NCBI RefSeq assembly: GCF_964340395.1
Contig: NC_135558.1
Coordinates: 24,587,425-24,651,424 of the forward strand
Reading direction: 5' to 3'
Length of the DNA: 64,000 nt
From: Glandiceps talaboti
Lineage: Eukaryota > Hemichordata > Enteropneusta > Spengelidae
Part shown: in pieces, positions 1 to 12,229 of the stretch
How positions within the stretch are numbered: the first letter of the stretch is position 1
Layout of the letters: every line of letters starts with the position of its first letter
Position numbers and translations under genes: made by a program
Notes under the pieces: generated by a model
What the model was told of the DNA's origin: nothing
Seen by the model: only the letters and a program-made list of their open reading frames with translations
Database searches by the model: none

Positions 1-106
1 TTTATAGTGAGACATCATATGACACCACTAACCACTTTATTACATCGCTACTAAAATAAAAACTAAAAAGAACAGCGGAGCTATTCTGACCGATAGGTCG
101 CTTGTT
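1..106 (+). mobile_element. 3' end of a family-delta Helentron-like element
   Basis: The first 106 bases match, in inverted orientation, bases 41721-41826. They contain the 12-bp sub-terminal inverted repeat ACAGCGGAGCTA at 72-83, a terminal hairpin GACC-GATA-GGTC at 88-99 and the end CTTGTT. The complete copy at 41721-43861 shows that this is the 3' end; the rest of this copy lies left of the window. The match and hairpin are read directly. The Helentron/HINE assignment is inferred from architecture. Confidence 0.65.
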
Positions 107-3100
107 ACTTCTAAAGGTAATGTTTAGGTTATTCACAGACACTTTCAGACAATAATTTGCAAGCTTTACAAGACAGCTCTAACATGTAAAAAGCAACTAC
201 ATAAGGTTGAAACATTTTTTAAATAAAGTTTCATAGCATCTTGACAGTAAGAGGTGGAGGAAAGAACTTTGATTTGAAACTGAAACATGTCTACCTCATA
301 TGGGGGGGGGGGTCCTAGGGGGTCTCCCCTAGAAGCTTTTAAAGTTTTTTTTTACCAATTTTGGTGAACCTTATTGTTGGTTTAATGAATGAGTGGCCTC
401 TGGGGTGATGGAGTCCAAGAGGTCCCCCCTGCCAAATCTGTAGTTTTTTGTTTCTATTTAGGCAATTTTTAGGTTATTCATAGCCTCTGAGATATATATT
501 GCCAAGCATCGAAAAGCTAAAGTAAATATAACCTTTTTAAATAAGTTTTCCATGTTATAAAAGTGGGCCTGTAACATTGGTATAGGGCATTGATATTGCA
601 TGCATAGTAAAGTTACTGATGTGTGAGAGCACTTTAGGAGGTCATACCTAGTGTACAATAGAAACTTGAATTTGAGTTGTGGTGTCGATACATGTAGTGT
701 CTGAAATAGGAAGTATATCATCCCTTCTGACAATTCATACTGAAGAGACTAGAACAATTTAGATTAAGTTCTTTTATAATAGTATGAAGATTACCATTAC
801 AAAACCTTCAAGTTCACTTTTGCCCCAAACTGCAAGATAAGTGAAGCACTGAATGTGAAACAGCCAAACACTTACATGGCATGTTCTGTAACTAGTGTGG
901 TAGCTAGGTAATACATGTATTATATGTATAATTTTATGTATAGTTATGTTTGAACCCTTACATGAAGTAATATTTAAACCATTTATGAAAGAAACAGAGA
1001 CAAGAACAAATATATATATGTACCACAGGCTAACGAAACTGACTGGTCCCTGACATGTGTTTGAAACTGGTTGTCATGATTTGACAAGTTTCCTGGTTGG
1101 AGAGGTACGAGCAGGTTGAACAGTATACTCGAACATGTGCATCATTTCCTGCCAAGATATTTTTTTTTCTAGCAGCAGTGGTCCATCTTTTTTTTTCCAT
1201 CACCCACTCATATCCGGATTTTTTTTTCAAGCAAATCCACTTGGCATCTTTTTTTCTCCCGAAATCTTCCAAGCCCCCCCCCCCCCAGGATATCAAATGG
1301 TCCACCCCTTACATGTATGTCTTTGGAATATGAAACTTTAATGCCATTGTAATATCTAACTACTCAAGTAAATAACAACAAAAAACATAACGCAAATATT
1401 TGGCTATCTTGTTGGCTATTCAGCACCACTTGCAGCCTGGAAGATCGCCAGCAGGTGCAAGGAGTATAGGCTACATTGTACCTGGGGAGGTTCTGGCAGA
1501 TACATTTTGTACATGTGTGCTCCTGAATGTATAGCATCGGAAAATAACTGGAAAAGAGCACCCGGGGAGGACCTTGCAGGTGTCTGTATCCTAGCTACAT
1601 TTGTACCTGGGGAGGACCAGACAGACATAGCTACATGTAGGTGATGAATGTGTATTTAGAATTGAGTACATGTAGCTGATTGTATAGTATTCAACTGACT
1701 GTAACTGGATTGGGGTAACTGAACAAGGGAAAAGCGACTGTGGTAGTGCTGGGTAACCAAAAGAAGATTAAAAAAGAAATTGATATCTGAGCTGCAGGAA
1801 TGAACATAGTGATAACAATAAACATCATATTTGTAGATGGTTGCAGCCATATACAATGTACATGTACAATGCCTAATGTTCTCTGCAGTGCCTTATAGCT
1901 AGAGAGTCACATGTTTATAAAGGTTGTTGCACAGGCTATTTTTCATTCCCATTCTTTACTTAGTAAAAATGTCATAACTTTGTTAAAAATAAACATATTT
2001 TTATTTTATAATAACTCCATATTTTCACAGTTTGTTCTTTATATATTCAAGTTATCAGCAAAAACATTAAAATATTGTTTATGGTATGATGAAATTTGAT
2101 ATTAATATGTCATATTTTTCAATTTTTACAAGGCAATTGTTGTTTTTTTCGGTGTTTTTTTCACCGCTGTCATCATAAATAAAAATGTCAAATTCATATT
2201 GTTCAACTTTGCTGAAATTTAATTCCATTTGGTTGCTATTATCTGTTAAAATTGCAATTTTTGTAAACCTGTATCCCATTTACAATGAAGTAGTGTTCCC
2301 TGGCCGTTCAACTGTTGGGAAATTCCAACCTTATGTTTCTTCTCCTTGACCTAATTTATCTGATAAAGGAAACCTGAATTCCCTAGCTTGTATAATAAGC
2401 AAATTAAATGATTAAGAAAATGAGCTCAAAACGGTGAAAAACAGAAGAAATGCTGTTTTTTTGATATTTCACAAAACCATCCATGGCGTATGTAGGAACG
2501 ATGGTTGAAAGCATGGCTGTGAATTAGTTTCTTTGGACCTCTAGTATGTATGGTAATCGTCATATGGTTCATATCCACCTTTAGACTACTGTAGAGACGC
2601 GCTATACAAGTATTACACATCGTACCGTAAAGCTTGCTTACTATTTCAAAGCTAGGGAGACAACAACAAACCGTGTGTAACGTGCATGAGTAGCGTTCTC
2701 CTACGCTCTGCGTGGAGCCTAGGTTGCTCAGCCCTGCTCTAAGCAAAGTCATCGCCACGTATCGCCTAAAATATAGCTAATTTGAAGATGCCAAAACCAA
2801 AAATAGGAATGAGAAAGGTCAAGCTTCATTACAAGGCATTGTCAGACACTGGTATAAAGTCTAGGGAAGAATACATGTACATGGAGTCGCAAGACAGAGT
2901 TTCAGCGACAAGGTTAGAGCGAGGTTAAACATTGCCCAGTAACCCACATAGCGCAGCCAGCCGTCTACGCGTCTATGGTCTACAAGTGTAGGGACTGCGA
3001 CACGACAGACGGTTTATACAAGAAATAGAAGCAACGTTTCGTGAATAAATCGCAGACTTCTTGAATATATCGATTCCTGTACTATGACCAATTGAACTCG

Positions 3101-3810
3101 CAAATGCCCTGTGGAGTGATAATTAGGCAAAGAAAATCACAACACTACACAAAACAGATGCAATAATTGTGAATCGTGTTTTTCAACCGACCACTTTCTC
3201 CCATTTGCACGGTTTAGCCACAATAATCAAAGTGTCAAGCGTCGGCATAACGCTGATCATTGACAGTTATATGTACTAATAATAATAATAGGGAGGATGA
3301 GAAAAAGACTTGGGAAAGTTGTCAATGTCTTCCAGAATGCGTATTTCCGTCAGTGTTTTCATTCACACTCAGCATGTGTACGTACGTGCCACCTTGAAAA
3401 TTCACCTATCAAAACACCAAACCTTAGCTTACTGTTTTCAAAGTTCATGAAATACATAGTTTTTTAAAATTATTATCATGCCCCAGTTATTTTCATCATG
3501 GTTACTTTTCGACATTAGGGTAACCGTGTTTCAATAAAAATCATTATTTTTTGGGAAAGAAAGGAAGAAACTGGAGTTTAATCCTTTACAATATACAATG
3601 ACTAACAATGATATGCACTTTCCACGAAATTACAAAGTTTTTGAAAGTCACGAATCATTCATCTGTCAGTGCACTTTGTGGTGATATTACAAATTGTCTT
3701 GGACACAAGTTGATTTGTGCATGTCATTTACATTTGTAGTGTTAGCACGTTATGTCCCTGGTGTACGCATGGATGTATAACATCCATGGTGTACGGTACC
3801 ACAGAGCGTG
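107..3810. other. No gene recognised; non-repetitive and low-complexity DNA
   Basis: I see no convincing coding exon. There are G and C homopolymers near 301-312 and 1275-1287, T-rich tracts at 1158-1260, and a short direct repeat (TGTACCTGGGGAGG near 1477 and again near 1602). A 40-bp segment at 1921-1960 recurs at 6930-6970. The open frames here are short, have no domain resemblance, and overlap low-complexity sequence. Confidence 0.5.
1919..1962 (+). repeat. Dispersed 42-bp direct repeat, copy 1 of 2
   Basis: The run beginning AAGGTTGTTG and containing GGCTATTTTTCAT is repeated with a few substitutions at 6928-6971, just after the first degenerate unit of the 48-bp minisatellite. Both copies end near a CTTTA motif. 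Its origin is unknown; it may be a remnant of a larger dispersed family. Confidence 0.5.
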
Positions 3811-4929
3811 TATTATAGCTCAGGGCGGCCCTTTTGATTTCTGTTTCTCATCTCCCGACCGACCCTAATTTGCAGCTCCGACATCAGAAAAAAAAACTTT
3901 TTTTATTTCCGACTGACCCCTGAGTTCAACACAGCAAGATTGTAAGGTTCGAACGAACATCAAACGTTCCTCATGGCGTCTTAGGCCAGTGTTCTGCCAA
4001 GGCTGCGACCTTGCGACACTGGCCCCCTAAATTTACAAATGACGCAATCATTTTCCCACGTCACCTTGCGTCGCTTTAGTGCATTCATTTTACGGCAGAC
4101 ATCAAAATTATTTAAGTCCAGGGCCATTCCCCCTGACGTCAGTCAAAAAGTATACTGACTCCGTAAAGGAAAGTTTTGTTGACATCATATAAGATACAGT
4201 GACAAAGCACAGTTCTATTGGTAACATAAAAAATGCCACAAAAAGATCAACTTTGATAAACTTAATCTACAAATTGAAACATTAGAGGGAGTAGACGAGA
4301 CGTCGAAATGGACGTCTCTCGTCACATGTTTTGTCTACCGTCACTAGCCCCATCTACACGGCACTAAAAATCCTACCTGAGGTAGGATTCGGGATAGTTT
4401 GAAGCCCATGTAGACGCAAACGCATCCTGAAACTGTCCTGACTTAGGACACCTTTGAGAGGTTTCCTGAAACCTTGCTGACTTCGTCCTATGTACTGTCA
4501 GGACGGAACGCGCGACATCTACGCTGCAAGCTTCCTATGTGTAGACACAAACCTATCCTACCTCAGGTAGGACTTGGGACTGCCTCAGGTAGGACGACCT
4601 ACGTGTAGATGGGGCTACTGTCGCGACCTCTGACCTACTCACTGAAGTGTGCAAAACACTGAACTTGCTACCGGAAATCAGAACATCTATCTGCCACAGC
4701 TCAGAAGCCTTAGTAAACCAAATTTATGGGACAGGTTGTGATTTTTTTCATTTGTTGATGGGTTAGATTAATGGAAACGAAATGAGTACATATGTATTTT
4801 GAATCCGAAAAAGTTGTGTTAGGGGATCGCATTGCATGATGGTGACAGTGAAACATGTGAATGTTGGCTATGTTGGGCACTGAATCAATGCGTGATCACT
4901 GGCATGGCCACTATATAGACGGCCGATGG
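3811..4929 (+). repeat. Dispersed repeat, copy A (duplicate of 54992-56513)
   Basis: About 850 bp of this segment align closely and collinearly with 54992-56513. The match starts at TATTATAG..AGGGC and ends near GGCCACTATA..GACGGC. Copy A carries a private 271-bp insertion (4346-4616) where copy B is uninterrupted. Copy B carries a private 731-bp insertion where copy A is uninterrupted. No protein is encoded. It is probably an old interspersed element or a segmental duplication. Its class is unknown because I see no clear terminal repeats. Confidence 0.8.
4346..4616. mobile_element. 271-bp MITE with 14-bp perfect TIRs and ACT target duplication
   Basis: The element begins AGCCCCATCTACAC and ends GTGTAGATGGGGCT, perfect inverted repeats. 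It is flanked by ACT at 4343-4345 and 4617-4619. The paralogous site in copy B (about 56255-56275) reads straight through with one ACT, so the boundaries are proved by comparison. The interior contains further palindromic pieces around CCTACCTGAGGTAGGA. It has no coding capacity. A 3-bp duplication fits several cut-and-paste superfamilies, and the autonomous partner is not visible. Confidence 0.85.
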
Positions 4930-6867
4930 ATTCGTCAGGCAAATTACAAGTAATTCAACTGTTTCTGAGTTACTTTTGTCTGTTTTTCTTACCAAGATAT
5001 TACATTTGTATATGGATAAAGTTCAAGTAAATTACATTTTACGTTGGGAAATTGTGGAAATACAAGGTGAGTCCGCAGCCTGAGAATAGTAAATCGGTAA
5101 TTCACTAATGAGTCAACATGTCATTGCTGATGTCATGTGCGTTGATTGCGAATGTATACATAAGGTAAATGACACTCATACTCATAGTCATTCTCGGCTT
5201 AAATCCTATCGTATAAAATGAAGTTTCAGTTGATATTGTTCGCAGTAATTATGAATTTCTTAGACCTGTTTTACTTGTAGTCACATTTAAAAGATATAAA
5301 ATTAGTCATGACATACGAAATGGGCGTACAGTGCGACACACTAATCACCGTACCACTGCACTGGCACTGGCACTGGAGTACTGTAATCCGACATCGTAAG
5401 TTGTACTTGTATTTTGGAAATTGAGCTTTTTGGTGCAAATTATTTTTACCGTTTCTCGCTTCATCATCATCATAAGCACACAGGGTTTTGGTTGTATAAT
5501 TGTGGAAAGGTCAACACATTCCCAAGGGCCGCGGTCGACCACCAATACATTAACTAGTTGTATGTACCTTTACATTAGTCCTGCTTACATGACGGTGCAC
5601 AAGTCTGTATTACTGACTTGACTCTAAGGAGGGGGAGGGACAATTGTCAGAATCGTGTCCCGAATTCCTCCGTATGCAAGCAGGACTACCTTTACATGTG
5701 TTGTACAGGGCTACCAGGGAAACAAGTTCATTTTGAGCCCTGTTGATTGTGCATATAGTTCCGATGTTTTTTACTTTTTTTCAAATTACGGTCAAAGACG
5801 AACAAAGACGATGTTGGTACTGGAAACAAACCAAGGCGATAATATCAAATAACATCCTGAAACGTGTGAATACGATGTACTTATAGAAAACAAAGGAGGG
5901 CAAAAGTCATTAGCTATTGTCAGTTATTCATGAACTACGAACACCTCATTATCTCCCGTTTCTCGTCATTTATCGTCTTCACTCGTCTTCACCCGGCGTA
6001 ACTTGTCCTGATGTGTACTTACGATGCACTTGATATATCTGCCTTCCCTAACAAACATGGCAATTCTACTACAACTTTACAAGAGTAGAAAGCAGTGGCA
6101 CAACTGAATGCAACATGGGGTGGCATCCAAATATCTTATCAACTCAAGTGTCTGGTTGTATTATATATGATCGATGATTTATTAACAAAAGTCAAAACTA
6201 TCTTATAAATACACAAAAAAATATTTTATTTATGAAATTATAAGTCCCTGTGAAAACAGTAATTCGGATAAGTTGGGAATTGTTTACTCATGTACCGGAC
6301 GATGTCAGTATCTAGCTACTCAATGCACTGTCCGCATGCGTCGACCACTTTCGTACCTATTCTTGTCTTAGCCTGTCCATTTCATTTTGGCATGATCCTG
6401 TCAAAAAAAGAAAAGAATAATGTTTAGGCTACTTTCTCACCCATGCATGAAATCAATAAGTTACTCAGCACAGGTGAAGTGCACTATCAGGGAAAAATGC
6501 CCCGACTATCTACTTGGCTTAGTCCTATAGCTTACTAGTACTTGGGGACAATACGTGACGTCAATGACGGTGATACACATGTAAGCATGGATAGGATAGG
6601 AGAGTGAGAAACACATCTAAATCAACAGTTGAACGTTATATTTATTTACTCACCCACCATCTGAGATTTTGAGGAGAAATTGGCAGCAGGTGTCTGAATA
6701 CTAGTTCGTCATCTGAGCCTTCTACAAAATGCCGCCATTGCGTGATATGGGCCCGGGATACAGAGAGTCATTCTTGAGGGCACATCAGACTCCCCAGCAA
6801 ATTACATACATTTCCTGTTTGCCCCTTGCTAATTCTTATTCAAATGTGTATAAATACATTTATTGAA
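4930..6867. other. No gene recognised
   Basis: This stretch has mostly unique-looking composition. There is a tiny CACTGG reiteration near 5357-5375. I found no exon with plausible splice sites plus a domain, no long inverted repeat and no array. Confidence 0.45.
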
Positions 6868-8473
6868 TGGAATTTACATATTTTTATTGAGAATTTTAAC
6901 TGATGTCCTAGCCTGTGCAACTCCCTTAAGGTTGTTGTATAGGCTATTTTTCATCCAATTCTTTATTGTAGTGTGCTTACTGCTTATGTACAGTATGCCC
7001 TTTGTGAGTTCTGATTCCACTGAGTGCGTCCAAATAAATAAATATGAGTGGATTTACATAGTTTTATTGATAAATTCACCTGATGTCCTAGCCCAGTGGA
7101 TTTACATAGTTTGTAGATAAATTCACTGGACGTCCTAGCCCAGTGGATTTACATAGTTTTATTGATAAATTCACCTGATGTCCTAGCCCAGGATTTACAT
7201 AGTTTTATTGATAAATTCACCTGATGTCCTAGCCCAGTGGATTTACATAGTTTATAGATAAATTCACTTGACGTCCTAGCCCAGTGGATTTACATAGTTT
7301 TATTGATAAATTCACCTGATGTTCTAGCCCAGGATTTACATAGTTTTATTGATAAATTCACCTGACGTCCTAGCCTAGTGGATTTACATAGTTTTATTGA
7401 TAAATTCACCTGATGTCCTAGTCTAGTGGATTTACATAGTTTTATTGATAAATTCACCTGATGTCCTAGCCCAGTGGATTTACATAGTTTATAGATAAAT
7501 TCACTTGACATCCTAGCCCAGTGGATTTACATAGTTTTATTGATAAATTCACTTGACGTCCTAGCCCAGTGGACTTACATAGTTTTATTGATAAATTCAC
7601 CTGACGTCCTAGCCCAGTGGATTTACATAGTTTTATTGATAAATTCACCTGATGTCCTAGCCCAGTGGATTTACATAGTTTTATTGATAAATTCACTTGA
7701 TGTCCTAGCCCAGTGGACTTACATAGTTTTATTGATAAATTCACCTGACGTCCTAGCCCAGTGGACTTACATAGTTTTATTGATAAATTCACTTGACGTC
7801 CTAGCCCAGTGGACTTACATAGTTTTATTGATAAATTCACTTGACGTCCTAGCCCAGTGGATTTACATAGTTATATTGATAAATTCACTTGACGTCTTAG
7901 CCCAGGATTTGCATAGTTTTATTGATAAATTCACCTGATGTCCTAGCCCAATGGATTTACATAGTTTTATTGATAAATTCACTTGACTTCCTAGCCCAGT
8001 GGATTTACATAGTTGTATTGATAAATTCACCTGATGTTCTAGCCCAGTGGATTTACATAGTTTTATTGATAAATTCACTTGACGTCCTAGCCCAGTGGAT
8101 TTACATAGTTTTATTGATAAATTCACCTGACAACCTAGCCCAGGATATACATAGTTTTATCGATAAATTCACCTGATGTCCTAGCCCAGTGGATTTACAT
8201 AGTTTTATTGATAAATTCACCTGACAACCTAGCCCAGTGGATTTACATAGTCTTATTGATAAATTAACCTGATGTCCTAGCCCAGTGGATTTACATAGTT
8301 TTATTGATAAATTCACCTGACGTCCTAGCCTAGTGGATTTACATAGTTTTATTGATAAATTCACCTGATGTCCTAGCCTAGTGGATTTACATAGTTTTAT
8401 TGATAAATTCACCTGACGTCCTAGCCCAGTGGATGTACATAGTTTTATTGATAAATTTACCTAATGTCCTAGC
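6868..8473. repeat. 48-bp minisatellite, about 30 tandem copies
   Basis: The unit runs GTGGATTTACATAG - TTTTATTGATAAATTC - ACCTGATGTCCTAGCCCA. A degenerate founder unit sits at about 6868-6912, and the regular array runs from about 7047 to 8473. Variants include TAGATAAAT for TATTGATAAAT, CGTCC for TGTCC, and 46-bp units lacking TG before GATTT. Because 48 is a multiple of 3, parts of the array stay open in frames on both strands and would encode 16-residue repeats. The 46-bp units shift the frame, so I do not regard it as coding. It lies 0.6 kb upstream of the signal-peptide exon. Confidence 0.95.
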
Positions 8474-9007
8474 TCACTTCTCAACCTTTAACTAAAAAAC
8501 TTTAATACGTGGAGACGACATTCAAGTGTCTACCCCCATATTGCTAGTTTTCTTTTGAGACAAACCTCAATGGTACTGTATATGACATTGACAGATCAAA
8601 ATGAAGAAGAAATATATCATCTGAAAATGGTGATAAACCTGGTAAAACACAACTTGACAGCTCTTCATTTGTAAGAAGACAGTATATTTGTGTCATTGTG
8701 AATCTGAAAAAAATTGTTTGTATTTGTGAGTGTGTAGACATGCTTTTTAACCTTTATGTCACATTTATGAAACATAGCATGATCCAAAGAGAAATACACA
8801 TGTAGGTACATGTAGCTAGCAATCAAATTTTTGGACAATTTTCCTTTTAATTATTGATATAGGAAATCACTAATATTTCCTGGACATGCCATCGTATGTA
8901 TTTGATGGTATGAACCATTGTGACTAACGTGTATTGTTTCCATAGTAACATACATGTACGATGGAAACTGAAACATTAATGGTATTTCCTTGTTTTGTCA
9001 TTGACAG
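8474..9007. other. Upstream or 5' intron of the Ig gene, no other feature
   Basis: No repeat or exon is seen. The stretch ends in a pyrimidine-rich tract followed by TTGACAG at 9001-9007, which would serve as a splice acceptor if the gene has an upstream non-coding first exon. Confidence 0.4.
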
Positions 9008-9074
9008 GATATGACAGCCATATTGAGATGTAACAGTCTGTAAAAGTGAAGTAAAATAGATAGAATTTAGTACA

Positions 9075-9153
9075 ATGGACGTCAAATGGAAGACTGTGTA
9101 CATTGTGATTACAGTTTTAATGTTAAATTGTTCCCTATCTTACTGTACAATAG
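9075..9153 (+). CDS. Ig-superfamily receptor, exon encoding signal peptide
   Basis: The ATG at 9075 opens 26 codons: a short basic start (MDVKWK), a long hydrophobic core (VYIVITVLML) and small or polar residues before a cleavage-like region (NCSLSYC). This is a classic secretory signal. The exon ends G|GTAAGT with the intron beginning at 9154, leaving phase 1. That is the phase required by the Ig1 exon at 32052, so the two can be joined in frame across an intron of about 23 kb. The 5' leader may be continuous to about 9008, where TTGACAG could be an acceptor. The link to the Ig exons is inferred from phase, strand and domain logic. Confidence 0.65.
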
Positions 9154-9344
9154 GTAAGTAAAATAAATGACTATCAAATTTAAATGTTGTCAACTTGAAG
9201 ACTTAATTTATAATGATGAAATTTTCTGCAATAAATTACATTATATGTGTTGATTCTTTTTACATACATTTATACATTTAAATAACAGCAATAATTGGTC
9301 TGCTTCATAAATTACATCATACGTACCTTTGTATTTTGTGGCGC

Positions 9345-9860
9345 TATTAATTTTGGTGTCTAATTGGGAAATTGTGTAAGTCAAAATGATCACACAACAG
9401 GAATGTGATTTGGGTCAAAAATACCATTTTTCTCAAAGAACATGATTTCTAAAAATTACTGGATAGATAGGGCTGAAATTCTGAAATTCGTTTTTGGGGA
9501 TGTATACATTAAGGATTGTTCATGACATGTTCATCCCATCAGGGTTATGCAAATTATATATTATAAAAAATGTGATGTTTTCGTCAAAAATCTTTAATTC
9601 CAAACTACATTGCAGTTTTGGCTCAAAGTGGTGGGAGGTTTTTCATGATGTGTCAATGAAGAGTTATAGAGGACATGATGATTCCCTCAGTGATATGCAA
9701 ATTTGGTCTAAAACTGAATTTTGGTCAAAACATGATATCTTGAAAACTACTTGGTGGATTGCACTCAGTTCATGGGGATGTTTCTAATGGTTTCTAGCAA
9801 TTGATCAAATCAAAATGATCTTACCACCAGTTTGTGATTTGGGTCAAAAAATGTGATTTT
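9345..9860 (+). mobile_element. Family-alpha repeat fragment (no ends)
   Basis: This matches the body of family alpha: the motif GGTGTCTAATTGGGAAATTG, then TGTGATTTGGGTCAAAAA, then repeated phrases such as ATGCAAATT..GGTC. It lacks the 5' hairpin and the 3' end and is directly followed by the 5' end of another copy at 9861. Confidence 0.6.
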
Positions 9861-11960
9861 TAGCACAACTGAACTGAGGTTCAGTATCGCCCGGCGTCTG
9901 TCTGCGTGGATGTGTGTGTGTGTGTGTGTAAACACAGACAAGAATAGACAGATTGGTAATGGCTATTGTTTGAGGTGTTAATCTGGGGATTAACAGCTCG
10001 ATCCTTGCCTCTGGTATGCTACAACGGTCTCTAGCACTTTCAACGTTACACTGAAAGCTACCGAAGTCCCTCTTCGGGTACTATCGGTGTTTTGTTGTTT
10101 AAAGAGCACTGCATCATTGGTAAGGGTCAAAGGTCCGATAGCGTTATTTTCAACCGGAAGCTGACAATTTCTGCGGAAACAGCTTGAAAATCGAGCGAGA
10201 TTTAGCTGAGTTATTGCCTTGTAAAACTTGCTTGTTTGGGACGGTCAAAATCATGAATATATAATGAACATATTTGATTTAAAAATGCAGAAATATGGAA
10301 TTTGTTACACACTATACGACAAATTCTGACGATAGGGCAAGTTGGGTTCTAATGGCTCTATAGTAAGTTACACTCTGGGATTTTTGTCCTACCCACTGGG
10401 ATTTTTGTCAGAAAAGTACATACTTTATTCAATAGTCGTAACATTTCCGACGTTTACATGAGGGTCTATGCATTCATCACCCATGTCAAACTGAACACAG
10501 GCTGTTAACGGGTTCCCCGATCAATTTACCGGAGCAGAGTTCCCACTGACCCCACAGCGGTACAAGTGTGGCCATGATCAAAGTGAAACTGTACAACGGA
10601 AAACATACAAAATGCGAAAATGATGTTTTACCTAAGAAGGCAAGCTAGCTTCACATCATAAAATATCTTCAGTGTGATTGTAATTTTTCTTGGAAAACAA
10701 TGCGTCGTCTTATTGTATGTTCTGCTTTCCAGCATGGTACTGAGAGTTTTTATTTTGATTCATAACATGCATGTACCCCTGTCGCAATCAATGTAAAAAG
10801 ACGCAACACTAACTTTTGTTGCAACAGTGTTGTGTCTACTGTGACCTGCATCATGCCAAACATATGTTTATGTATATAGTGTCGGTCGACAACACAAGAC
10901 GGTATGTGTTTACATGTCAACGATATTTGATCTGAGTCGGCTTCAAGTTCGCATGAGAGTTCAAGTGCCGATATTGATTTGATGATTCTGTCAGTAGGAT
11001 AGCAAACTTTCCTATCGAAATATCGTGTAGTATTGTGTGGTTTATTGATTTATGTGAGACGATATTGAATTCAGGCATATTCACACTTTGGAAAGTTATT
11101 TCCATGACAATAGAGTAATGTTTACCCAAGGCTATGATCGAACAATGGGAGAAGGTTCGTTACCAATCTGTCTATTCTTATCTTGTCTGTGGTGTAAACA
11201 ACTTAAAGTAAAAAAAACGCTGAACCGATTGCCATGATATTTGGTAGGGTCCATTACCTTGGGTGTCTAGTTGGGAAATTGTTCAAATCAAAATGATCTT
11301 ACCACCAGTTTGTGATTTGGGTCAAAAAATGTGATTTTTGGTCAAAAAACTTAAACTCAGAAACTACTGGGCAGATTGGGCTGAAATTTGGGTGAAACAT
11401 TCTTCAGAGTGTTTTTACTAAGCATTGTTCATCACATGATGGTCCCAACAGTGATATGCAAATTAGGGCTAAAATGGATTTTTTTGGGTCAAAAATCTCT
11501 AATTCCAAAACCACTGAGCAGATTTGGCTGAAATTTGATGGGAATGCTTGGAATGCATCTAGGGATGTATTGATGAAGAAATATTAAGCATACAATGATT
11601 CCATGAGTGATTCCATGAGTGATATGCAAATTAGGTGTAACAATATTCATTTTTGGTCAAAAACATATCTCAAAAAGTAGTTGGTCAATGAGTCTGAAAC
11701 TTGGTGAGATGTTTCTTAAAGTGTTATGATGCAGATTTTCTTCAAAACAATGATCTCATCAGTGATATGGAATATAGGTGTAAAAATGTGAATTTTGGTC
11801 AAAAACTTATATCTCAGAAAGTATTTGGTGAATGAGTCTGAAATTTGGTGAGATGTTTCTAGAAGTGTTATTCTATATCATTGCCTTTCCTCAAAAATCT
11901 TCAACTTCAAAATTACCCAGTAGGTTGAGCTTAACTTTGTTGAAATGTGTTTATTTGTCC
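9861..11960 (+). mobile_element. Family-alpha Helentron-like element, interrupted
   Basis: The 5' end TAGCACAACTG begins at 9861 after a T-run, followed by the hairpin arm GGTTCAGT and a (GT)n tract. A separate TIR element (9934-11191) is inserted at GTGTAAAC. The alpha body resumes at 11200 (AACTTAAAGTAAAAAA, CTGAACCGATTGCC, TTGGTAGGG) and fades by about 11960, having lost its 3' end. The body carries tandem sub-repeats built on GGTCAAAAA and ATATGCAAATTAGG. It does not encode a protein. Confidence 0.65.
9934..11191. mobile_element. 1.26-kb TIR element with GTGTAAAC target duplication
   Basis: The left end reads ACAGACAAGAATAGACAG then ATTGGTAA. The right end is its inverse (TTACCAATCTGTCTATTC, then TTATCTTGTCTGTG) with a 5-base indel. 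GTGTAAAC flanks both sides (9926-9933 and 11192-11199). Removing the element restores the continuous alpha sequence GTGTAAACAACTTAAAG seen in other copies. The 8-bp duplication suggests hAT- or Mutator-type transposition, but no transposase is present; it is a non-autonomous copy. Confidence 0.75.
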
Positions 11961-12229
11961 TCATTAGCTGAGACAGTGAGAACACTACATTGTTAAATAA
12001 TGTTTACTTCACTATTTCCTCTGGTGGTAAAGTGTGTAGCATGGCCAGTTTGGTTTATGACGTGCTTATGTAATATGTTGTAAGACAGCTGTCTCATCAC
12101 TTATATGTAGCTGGTATGAGTTAGTTCCAAATTGATTTTTTAAAAAATAAAGAAGTACAAAACCTGTAGACACATCACTTTCAAGTTTGATTAGGATGTT
12201 GCTATACTTGTCTTGATTTTATGTACTTC
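11961..12229. other. Spacer, nothing recognised
   Basis: This is an AT-rich stretch between repeat families without exon, array or inverted repeat. Confidence 0.4.

Noticed and set aside
1097-1341. Two overlapping frames around 1097-1341
   Set aside because: They read through T and C homopolymers (FFFF/PPPP) and are low complexity.
7290-8412. Repetitive open frames on both strands with 16-residue repeats
   Set aside because: They arise from the 48-bp period of the minisatellite; 46-bp units break the frame and there is no start context or splice support.
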